DNA of 9,163 nt from CAZDCZ01 sp964504155 (GTDB lineage: Bacteria; Bacteroidota; Bacteroidia; Bacteroidales; UBA12077). The stretch spans positions 1 through 9,163 of the forward strand of contig CAZDCZ010000099.1 of assembly GCA_964504155.1 (NCBI GenBank). The letters are read 5' to 3'. Shown one piece after another: positions 1-5,591 of the stretch; within the stretch, counting starts at the first letter, position 1, and the number at the start of each line of letters is the position of its first letter. The notes under the pieces were generated by a model. The model made no database searches and was not told where the DNA came from. It saw nothing but the letters and a program-made list of their open reading frames with translations. Made by a program: the position numbers and the translations under genes.

Positions 1-113
1 AACACAGCAAATATAAAATTTTAATAAATTTATTTCCACAACTTTTTAAATTGATTCTATAAAGAACGATATTCAATTGTTTGTGATCTTGCAAAATTAT
101 TTTGAAAAAAAAA
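1..113. other. AT-rich non-coding left edge
   Basis: I see no convincing gene or promoter here. The stretch is very AT-rich and lies downstream of the minus-strand dipeptidase terminator. The only local structure is a short A/T palindrome at 92-104 (arms CAAAAT and ATTTTG around one base), which is too AT-rich to interpret. Confidence 0.5.
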
Positions 114-132
114 GGTCGGAATTTTTCCGACC
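114..132 (-). terminator. Intrinsic terminator of the C69 dipeptidase gene
   Basis: A perfect 7-bp stem (GGTCGGA at 114-120 with TCCGACC at 126-132) encloses a 5-base loop. It lies 26 bases beyond the stop codon of the minus-strand dipeptidase. Read on the minus strand it is followed by a run of nine U (A-run at 105-113), the classic Rho-independent layout. A weaker T-run on the other side (134-137) means it could also act on plus-strand transcripts. Confidence 0.85.
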
Positions 133-158
133 CTTTTATAAAATATATTGTTCTTAGA

Positions 159-1868
159 TTAGTGCCCGGCACTACCAATTACTTTTAATTTATTACCTGT
201 TTGTTTTACAACTCTACGATAGAATTCTTCAGGGTATCCGGGTTGATCAGGTCCTACAGGTACGCCTGTTCCGTTTTCTATGAATTTGCCATTTTTCTCT
301 TTTTTAATATTTCCATCCATATATTTAACCAATAAGAAATGGCCTAATTCTTTCCAACGTTTAACAGTTTCGTTTCCTTTCGAAACAGAGTAGTCTGTAA
401 TAAATTGTCGGGCTAATTCTTTATCTGTCTTGTATAGTTCGCTAGCAGCTTTGTCAACAGCTGGAGTAAATGCAAGATATTTATCTTCTAATTCGCTTTG
501 TACTTTTTTTACATCTTTAATAATATAATTATATCGTAAATATGTTAAGTTCGATACATAATTAAAAGCCCAGAATGCTGAATTGTCTGAGTATTTTAGC
601 ATTCCACCATTTCCAACAGCATATGTGTCAGGAACTTTTGTCATGCCACAATACATTGGAACATAGACTGTTGTTGCGGCATCGTCGACACTGAACCAGA
701 AAATACCACCAATATGATTTGGAAGCCAGTTACGAGCTTGTGCAACAAACGAGAACCCTGTTTGTTGTGTTGCTGTTGCTCTTTCGTTACAATAATTTTC
801 TCCGTCAACTTTCCATGTTAATGGTCTCCAACGGTATGGAAGTCCGAAAGGTCCTGCACCTAAATCTTTTGTCATATCAAGGTCTGTTCCTTCAAGATGA
901 TCTCTCATGAAATTCATCATATCTTTAGGAGAGATTTTTCTGTCAGGCTTAATCCATAATGGCATGCGATTTTTTAGGTCGTTTCCTTTGACATATTCTA
1001 TATATTTATCCATATCGCTGCTTACTTCTTTAAACATCGACCATACACGTACTTCGCAGAAACGTGCACCTCCAAAATCTACAGGAGCATATGTATCTGA
1101 GAAACTGAAGTTTTTATCTTTTCCTTTATATAATTTTCTGTCTTTTGCAAAAGAAATTACATCATCGGCATAAACGCACTCAATCTCAGGATTGTTAATT
1201 TTATCGATATTTTTAAAAGTAATACTTGTTTTGCCATTCGCTAATGGGAAAGTTGTAATTCTTGCTTGATTAGCATGACCAGAGATGTATCCGTCAGGAA
1301 TTCTACGAGCAACCCATAACATACCTTGATTTTCAGGAGTTTTAGGCATTACTTCCATTATCCAAACTTCGTTAGCATCGGCAATAGAGAATGATTCTCC
1401 TGAGCTGTAATAGCCATATTTGCTAGTAAGTGTTGTCATTATTTTTATTGCTTCGCGTGCTGTTTTTGCTCTTTGAAGAGCAATATACATAAGGCTGCCA
1501 TAATCTATAATTGCTGTTGAATCGCCTAACTCATGTAAACCACCATAGGTTGTTTCTCCAATAGATACTTGATATTCGTTCATATTTCCAATTACCGAAT
1601 ATGTGTGAAGTACCTGAGGAATTTGTCCAAGGTATTTTCCTGTATCCCATTCATAAACGTTCATCATTGTTCCTGCAGGATAATCGGCTGCCGGACGATA
1701 ATATAATTCTCCGAATAATACATGCGAATCGGCTGCATATGTTATCATTGTTGATCCATCGGTAGAAGCTCCCTTGGTTACAAGAAAGTTAGTACATGCA
1801 TTACTTATGTTTACTAGCGATACCGAAATTAATGCTGTAAACAGTAATGTTAATAATGTTCTTTTCAT
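159..1868 (-). CDS. Secreted C69-family dipeptidase (PepD-like Ntn hydrolase)
   Basis: A 569-residue peptidase of family C69, which hydrolyses dipeptides. Seen: a basic, hydrophobic signal peptide (residues 1-24, ending ISNA), then Cys25 opening the family's conserved CTNFLVTKGAS segment and the AADSH motif (46-50). The family-typical YGGLHEL and ESFSIADANEVWIMEV blocks follow. In this N-terminal nucleophile family the exposed cysteine is the catalytic residue. Here signal peptide removal would itself expose Cys25, so maturation and export are probably one step (inference), and the enzyme probably acts in the periplasm. The length agrees with Bacteroidota homologues. The ATG at 1868 is chosen because it gives an intact signal peptide. 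The gene ends at a hairpin terminator and is probably monocistronic, with a candidate -7 element 50 bases upstream. Family assignment is firm; the physiological substrate is unknown. Confidence 0.95.
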   Translation of the reverse strand: MKRTLLTLLFTALISVSLVNISNACTNFLVTKGASTDGSTMITYAADSHVLFGELYYRPAADYPAGTMMNVYEWDTGKYLGQIPQVLHTYSVIGNMNEYQVSIGETTYGGLHELGDSTAIIDYGSLMYIALQRAKTAREAIKIMTTLTSKYGYYSSGESFSIADANEVWIMEVMPKTPENQGMLWVARRIPDGYISGHANQARITTFPLANGKTSITFKNIDKINNPEIECVYADDVISFAKDRKLYKGKDKNFSFSDTYAPVDFGGARFCEVRVWSMFKEVSSDMDKYIEYVKGNDLKNRMPLWIKPDRKISPKDMMNFMRDHLEGTDLDMTKDLGAGPFGLPYRWRPLTWKVDGENYCNERATATQQTGFSFVAQARNWLPNHIGGIFWFSVDDAATTVYVPMYCGMTKVPDTYAVGNGGMLKYSDNSAFWAFNYVSNLTYLRYNYIIKDVKKVQSELEDKYLAFTPAVDKAASELYKTDKELARQFITDYSVSKGNETVKRWKELGHFLLVKYMDGNIKKEKNGKFIENGTGVPVGPDQPGYPEEFYRRVVKQTGNKLKVIGSAGH

Positions 1869-1917
1869 AGGTTCAAATTTATTATTTGTGTTTATATTTA
1901 TTTAAATTATTGATTGA

Positions 1918-1925
1918 CAAATTTA
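1918..1925 (-). promoter_or_regulatory. Candidate Bacteroidota -7 element (TAAATTTG) for the C69 gene
   Basis: The minus strand reads TAAATTTG, an exact match to the Bacteroidota -7 consensus TAnnTTTG. It would place the transcription start about 40 bases upstream of the dipeptidase ATG. No clear TTTG -33 box lies 19-21 bases further upstream, so the call rests on the -7 element alone. A second TAAATTTG at 1874-1881 is too close to the start codon to be used for this gene. Confidence 0.4.
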
Positions 1926-2035
1926 GAAAAAAAATAAGATTATGCTAATTAAAATTGTTTTGTTAAAATCTGAAAATTAAATTATTGTATGTGTTTCTAT
2001 TGTCAATGTAAATATAAAAGTAGATAGCTATAATG

Positions 2036-3180
2036 TTAGTTGCCATAAGCAAATTCTACTATTTGTTTTCTTTCTTCGTTATTTAATTCGTAGGCATAGC
2101 CGTTTACTTTTGTATTTATCATTTGTTCTACTATTTCTTCTTTTTTATCAATATCGATATTAACATCAGATAATCGTATGGGGCAATTTATCGATTTGAA
2201 AAATAATTCAAGCTGATGAATTGTTTCGTCTGCTGTAGTTGTTCCGAATAAACGCTTTCCGAGCTGAGCAATTTTTTCAGAATATGTATTTTTAACTAAC
2301 TTTAACCAAGCAGGATATATAATCGATAATGTTGCACCATGAGGAATGTCGAACATTAACGAAAGATTATGTCCAATATCGTGAACACCCCAGTCGCCAA
2401 CAGATTTTCCGTAAATAGTAATTCCATTAAGAGCTGTAGTTGCTTGTAACATTATGTTTGCACGATAATCATAATTTTCGGGTTCTGCCAGAACTTTTGG
2501 AGCATATTCTATAGCTTCTTTTACTATTGCTTCGACAAAACGATCGGAGAGAGAACATTCTCCTTTGCCAAAATACGATTCAAAGGAATGGGCTATTAAA
2601 TCGACAATCCCGTAGGCTGTATATTCTTTCGATACAGAATATGTGAATTGTGGGTCGAGAAAAGAATGCTTTGGGAAAATTAATGGAGACACAAAACCTA
2701 TTTTTTCTTTTGTTGCGTGATTTTGTATTACTGCTCCCGAGTTCATCTCAGAACCTGTTGCAGCTAATGTTAAAACTGTTATTATTGGTATTGCTTTTTC
2801 GGGTTTCGATTTGAATTTCATTATTGCCCATGGATCAGAGTTATTTGCAATAACTAAGGATGTTATTTTAGCAGTGTCGATTACACTGCCACCACCAACG
2901 GCTAATATCACATCAATATGTTCTGTTTTTCCTATTTGTGCAGCTTTAATAACATCTTCAATTATTGGGTTCGATTTAATACCCGAATATTCTTTAATGT
3001 TAGCATTTATAGAATTAAGTTGATTAATAACTTTTTGGTAAATACCATTTTTTTTATCGAGTCTTTACCATAAATAAAAAGAACATTCTTTCCGTATAAT
3101 TTAATTGTCTCGCCCAGTTTGTCGGTAACATTTTTTCCAAAATGAATTTGTGTAGGATTGTGTATTTCGAAATTATTCAT
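2036..3180 (-). pseudogene. Iron-containing alcohol dehydrogenase (BDH/YqhD type), frameshifted
   Basis: A butanol dehydrogenase/YqhD-type member of the iron-containing alcohol dehydrogenases, which reduce aldehydes with NAD(P)H. It is split into two frames. The 5' part (3180 down to about 3056) encodes MNNFEIHNPTQIHFGKN...YGKDSIKK. It then runs out of frame and stops at 3007. The other frame continues with NGIYQKV, IKSNPIIEDVIKAA, the nucleotide-binding GGGSVIDTAK, and the metal-ligand segments DLIAHSFESYF and GVHDIGHNLSLMFDIPHG. Adding one A to the A8 run at 3048-3055 joins the frames into about 381 residues, the normal family length, with the family-typical SIKKNG motif restored. All other catalytic landmarks are intact, so the break is recent, a sequencing error, or corrected by slippage. 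The ATG at 3180 is preferred to a TTG at 3198 because homologues begin MNNF. It has its own -7 element and may be monocistronic. Confidence 0.88.
3048..3055 (-). other. Homopolymer frameshift site (A8 on the coding strand)
   Basis: Eight consecutive T on the plus strand give codons ATA AAA AAA A in the dehydrogenase. The upstream frame reads SIKK then the aberrant MVFTKKLL. With nine A it reads SIKKNGIYQKV, matching the family motif. The lesion is therefore placed within this run with good confidence. Confidence 0.85.
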
Positions 3181-3195
3181 ATTTTTTTTTATGAG

Positions 3196-3203
3196 CAAAG
3201 ATA
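3196..3203 (-). promoter_or_regulatory. Candidate -7 element (TATCTTTG) for the alcohol dehydrogenase
   Basis: The minus strand reads TATCTTTG, an exact match to TAnnTTTG, 15 bases upstream of the ATG at 3180. It predicts a very short leader of around 10 bases. The expected -33 position carries only a T-rich sequence, not a clean TTTG. The 167-base gap after anmK supports separate transcription of this gene. Confidence 0.42.
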
Positions 3204-3347
3204 AATATTAATGTTTAATTAAAATTCTGAATTAGTAACATTAAAAATTTTAGATTAATAAATTCAGCAAGGGTTTAAATTGATTTGTTATTTAATGTAT
3301 AAGAGTAGTTTCGTTTTTATAATGTTTAATTTTGATATAGGAATTAG

Positions 3348-4400
3348 TTAGTAATTAATAATCCCTCCCGAACTATCTCTTAAAGCTCCGGTAACTGACG
3401 ACAAAGTGTTAATTTCGTTTCTTGCTCGCAGAATTCCTAGAAATGCAAATATTAAAGCTTCTTTAAAATCAATAATTTCTTTCGATGGTAGAATAATTTT
3501 GTTTTGGGTATGTTGCATTATTCTCTCAATTAAAAATTCGTTGTATGCTCCGCCACCTGTAATTAGTACTTTTTTATTTAACGAATCTTCTAATACAGCT
3601 GCAATTTGTTCGGCAATATGTTCGTATAATGTTCGTAGTTTATCTGATATTGAAATATTGTATTTCTCGATTATAGGAATAAAAATATTTACTAGCCATT
3701 CTTTTCCAAGCGATTTTGGTCTTTGCTTCGAATAAAATTTAATATTATTAAGTTCCGACAAAAGTTTTTTGTTAATTATGCCCGAGCGTCCTAGTCCTCC
3801 TTTATTATCGTAGGAGCGATTAATTTTTTCGCATAAATAGTTAGTAATAATGTTAGCAGGACAAATATCAAAAGCAAGTCTTTCATTGTTTTTCTGAAAC
3901 GAGATATTTGCAAAGCCACCTATATTAAGACAATAGTCGTATTCCGAGAATAATAATTCATCGCCAATAGGAACTAAAGGTGCTCCTTGTCCGTTTAATG
4001 CTACATCAAGAGTTCTAAAATCAGAAACGGTAGTAATGCCTGTTTCTGTAGCAATTACAGCTCCATTGCCAATCTGAAATGTAAAATTATTCTCGGGTTG
4101 ATGAAAAATAGTGTGTCCGTGAGAAGCAATTATATCTGCTTGTGTCTTTTTGTTTTTTAAAAAAACGTTTATTAATTCACCAATATACTTTCCGTAATTA
4201 TTATGAAATAATAAAAAATTCTGGGCAGACAAATTCTCTGCCAACGACAATTGAGATTTTATTTTTTCTGAATAGTTGTACGTTTTAGAGTCTAATATCT
4301 CAAACGACCAATTATCATTTTTAATAAACTTTGCAAGAACAATGTCTAATCCGTCGAGCGAAGTTCCCGACATAACTCCTATTGCTGTGTAATTATCCAC
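3348..4400 (-). CDS. anmK: Anhydro-N-acetylmuramic acid kinase
   Basis: AnmK phosphorylates and opens 1,6-anhydro-N-acetylmuramic acid with ATP to give MurNAc-6-phosphate, a cytoplasmic step in peptidoglycan recycling. The 350 residues carry the family landmarks in order: GVMSGTSLDGLD (8-19, phosphate binding), SHGHTIFHQP (93-102), VSDFR (125-129), GQGAPLVPIGDELLF (138-152), NIGGFANIS (159-167), FDICPAN (178-184, holding the expected catalytic Asp178), TGGGAYN (281-287), EALIFAFLG (314-322) and SSVTGA (334-339). Length is normal and there is no signal peptide. The start is GTG at 4400; it begins 2 bases after the stop of the upstream secreted-protein gene, so the two are probably co-transcribed and may be translationally coupled. 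No murQ etherase or amidase is visible nearby. No clear terminator follows within 3199-3347. Confidence 0.97.
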   Translation of the reverse strand: MDNYTAIGVMSGTSLDGLDIVLAKFIKNDNWSFEILDSKTYNYSEKIKSQLSLAENLSAQNFLLFHNNYGKYIGELINVFLKNKKTQADIIASHGHTIFHQPENNFTFQIGNGAVIATETGITTVSDFRTLDVALNGQGAPLVPIGDELLFSEYDYCLNIGGFANISFQKNNERLAFDICPANIITNYLCEKINRSYDNKGGLGRSGIINKKLLSELNNIKFYSKQRPKSLGKEWLVNIFIPIIEKYNISISDKLRTLYEHIAEQIAAVLEDSLNKKVLITGGGAYNEFLIERIMQHTQNKIILPSKEIIDFKEALIFAFLGILRARNEINTLSSVTGALRDSSGGIINY

Positions 4401-4402
4401 TA

Positions 4403-5092
4403 TTATCTATTCAAAAAATTTTGAATCATTTGATTTATAGCCTTATCTTTTATAGATGAAAGATTATCTTTTGTGTTTTTTTCTAATTCGTTGTCGGAGT
4501 TATCGAAACCTTTAATAAAGTAATTGTCTATAACTAATGGTTTGTCAGAGCTAGCTATACCTATCCATTTATCTACCGGAATAATTCCTTCGTTGTTAAA
4601 TACTGTAATGTCGATAGAGATTTGCGGAATAATTACTGTCTCGTTTATATCTTCGAAAAGTTCGGGATTAGATTTTCTTTTTTCTTCTGTTAATGATTCA
4701 ATTTTTACTATTATTTTTAAATAATATTTTGAATATCCTTTGCGTAAAGCTTTACTGATAGATGTTTTTGGATATCCGTAATCATTATATTTAACATTGT
4801 TTTGAAAAGAATTAACAGGGAGAATTTCTATTTCTAATTGTTCTTCAAGTGCTTCTTCAATACTGTAATATATGTTGTGAATAAGAACAGCTTTAAGCTG
4901 ATCGTTACCCGGATTTTTATATGTTTTAATATTGTTTAAATAAGAAGAAAGAGATGAAATTTCTTCTTTGAAATTATCCGAAATTTCGAAATGGTACTCA
5001 AATAAGGAAAATTGTTTGTTTCGAATGTCTCTCGAGAAACTTTGAGAAATTGATAATATTAATATAAGTGTAAAGATTAATAATTTTTTCAT
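4403..5092 (-). CDS. Secreted protein of unknown function, upstream of anmK
   Basis: A 229-residue protein I do not recognise. It starts with a clear Sec signal peptide (MKKLLIFTLILILSISQSFS, residues 1-20) with no lipobox cysteine, so a soluble periplasmic protein is most likely. The mature part is acidic and lysine-rich. It has a helical, Glu-rich stretch (about 77-89, SIEEALEEQLEIE), alternating hydrophobic strands (YYLKIIVKIESL, 123-134; ISIDITVFNNEG, 158-169), a DKWIGIASS segment (174-182) and an amphipathic C-terminal helix. It contains no cysteine, no further membrane segment and no obvious catalytic motif. The tight 2-base spacing to anmK suggests one operon and hints at an envelope-related role, but that is inference from position only. 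A TAACTTTG element lies just upstream. Confidence 0.85.
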   Translation of the reverse strand: MKKLLIFTLILILSISQSFSRDIRNKQFSLFEYHFEISDNFKEEISSLSSYLNNIKTYKNPGNDQLKAVLIHNIYYSIEEALEEQLEIEILPVNSFQNNVKYNDYGYPKTSISKALRKGYSKYYLKIIVKIESLTEEKRKSNPELFEDINETVIIPQISIDITVFNNEGIIPVDKWIGIASSDKPLVIDNYFIKGFDNSDNELEKNTKDNLSSIKDKAINQMIQNFLNR

Positions 5093-5119
5093 AGTTGTAT
5101 TGTTTTATCATTAACTAAG

Positions 5120-5127
5120 CAAAGTTA
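5120..5127 (-). promoter_or_regulatory. Candidate -7 element (TAACTTTG) for the secreted protein-anmK operon
   Basis: The minus strand reads TAACTTTG, an exact TAnnTTTG match 27 bases upstream of the ATG at 5092, giving a leader of about 20 bases. I see no TTTG at the -33 spacing. The placement directly before the first gene of the pair is what supports it. Confidence 0.42.
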
Positions 5128-5182
5128 TGAAATTAAGTTTAATAAGTATTTACATATAATCATAAATTAGACCAAAATATTC

Positions 5183-5197
5183 GATAAATATTTTATC
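5183..5197. repeat. 15-bp palindrome between divergent promoters
   Basis: GATAAA and TTTATC are perfect inverted arms around TAT. An overlapping 8-bp inverted repeat, AAAATATT (5174-5181) and AATATTTT (5187-5194), uses the same bases. It lies between the divergent -7 elements, where an operator could sit. The sequence is almost pure A/T, so chance is a serious alternative. The rest of 5128-5287 shows no gene or other signal. Confidence 0.25.
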
Positions 5198-5287
5198 AAA
5201 TATAAATCTGCATTAAACTATTATATCAGTAAATTAAATTAATACATATGTTTTATCGGAATTCTCGTAACAAAAAGAGAAAAATAT

Positions 5288-5319
5288 TTTGAATATATAA
5301 AATCTTTAACATAAGTTTG
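5288..5319 (+). promoter_or_regulatory. Bacteroidota-type promoter of the B12 uptake operon
   Basis: A -33 box TTTG (5288-5291) and a -7 box TAAGTTTG (5312-5319) are separated by 20 bases. Both match the Bacteroidota consensus TTTG / TAnnTTTG with the expected spacing. Transcription would start around 5324-5328, right before the GGT that opens the cobalamin aptamer, so the transcript would begin almost with the riboswitch itself. This is the only promoter in the window with both boxes well matched. Confidence 0.65.
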
Positions 5320-5468
5320 CAGAGTATCTGGTTTTAGGGAATCGGGTGAAAATCCCGAGCAGTTTCCGCTGCTGTAATCTCCATTTAAACTTTTTATCTA
5401 TAAGTAAACCACTGTTATTTTAATGGGAAGGTTGATAAAAAGGGAGTAAGTCAGAAGACCTGCCAAAA
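5320..5468 (+). promoter_or_regulatory. Cobalamin (B12) riboswitch aptamer
   Basis: The classic adenosylcobalamin-type core is present. It has GGT (5330-5332) facing ACC (5458-5460), the conserved AGGGAA (5336-5341), a CGGG/CCCG stem around GGTGAAAAT (5343-5357), a GCAG/CTGC stem with loop TTTCCG (5359-5372) followed by CTGTAA, and the B12 box AGTCAGAAGACCTGCC (5449-5464). A variable-region arm is closed by CTCC/GGAG (5379-5382 with 5443-5446) and by a perfect 9-bp stem (5390-5398 with 5434-5442). In this family, ligand binding stabilises the fold and represses the downstream gene. Here that is a BtuB-type receptor operon, which is the expected target. Confidence 0.96.
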
Positions 5469-5483
5469 CATATAACATTTGTA

Positions 5484-5500
5484 GCTTTCGGATAAAAAGC
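5484..5500 (+). promoter_or_regulatory. Expression-platform hairpin (P13-like) of the riboswitch
   Basis: A 5-bp hairpin, GCTTT (5484-5488) with AAAGC (5496-5500), has loop CGGATAA (5489-5495). CGGA in this loop is complementary to TCCG (5365-5368) in the aptamer's L5 loop, the arrangement known as the L5-L13 kissing loop in cobalamin riboswitches. The hairpin is followed directly by GAGGATG, so a stabilised hairpin would block a ribosome from that site. There is no U-run after it, so translational rather than transcriptional control is the likely mode. Confidence 0.7.
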
Positions 5501-5504
5501 GAGG

Positions 5505-5558
5505 ATGATTAACATTCCCATATTAATTATTCCTTATTTTACCGTTAGTTGCTTATGA
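5505..5558 (+). CDS. Possible 17-residue leader peptide between riboswitch and btuB
   Basis: An ATG at 5505 opens MINIPILIIPYFTVSCL and stops at TGA 5556-5558. The start lies 4 bases after the riboswitch hairpin, the position where the regulated start codon is expected. It is in the same frame as btuB, whose ATG is 87 bases on, and its PILII core matches the PILII of the btuB signal peptide. It could be a regulatory leader coupled to btuB, a relic of an older btuB start, or chance. No separated Shine-Dalgarno is present (GAGG abuts the ATG), which is ordinary for this phylum. Translation is unproven. Confidence 0.35.
   Translation: MINIPILIIPYFTVSCL
5516..5530 (+). repeat. Direct near-repeat, copy 1 (copy 2 at 5606-5620)
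   Basis: TCCCATATTAATTAT here and TCCCATATTAATCAT at 5606-5620 match at 14 of 15 bases, exactly 90 bases apart and in the same reading frame. Copy 1 lies in the leader ORF and copy 2 in the btuB signal peptide; both encode PILII. Confidence 0.6.
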
Positions 5559-5591
5559 TTGAATTAATTTGAATTTAATCATTTGTATCTA

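Noticed and set aside
719..1173. Plus-strand open frames opposite the dipeptidase gene
   Set aside because: They lie antisense to a strongly conserved gene, show no family motifs, and have no promoter or start context.
1874..1881. Second TAAATTTG as the dipeptidase promoter
   Set aside because: It ends only 6 bases before the start codon, leaving no room for a leader.
2811..3023. Plus-strand open frame opposite the alcohol dehydrogenase
   Set aside because: It overlaps the conserved dehydrogenase coding sequence in antisense and shows no recognisable protein features.
3406..3735. Plus-strand open frame of about 109 codons opposite anmK
   Set aside because: It is antisense to conserved AnmK motifs; its apparent hydrophobic stretches are the reverse reading of AnmK codons.
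4524..4724. Plus-strand open frame opposite the secreted protein gene
   Set aside because: Short, without motifs, and antisense to a gene with a clear signal peptide and an operon context.
5174..5197. A/T palindromes as a definite regulator binding site
   Set aside because: They are listed as a weak repeat only; in DNA this AT-rich such palindromes arise often, and there is no second copy or linked regulator gene.
5320..5500. Transcription terminator within the riboswitch leader
   Set aside because: No hairpin in this part is followed by a U-run, so control is more likely at translation.
5583..5591. TTG at 5583 as the btuB start
   Set aside because: The ATG three codons later gives a normal signal peptide and a commoner start codon, and nothing supports the TTG.
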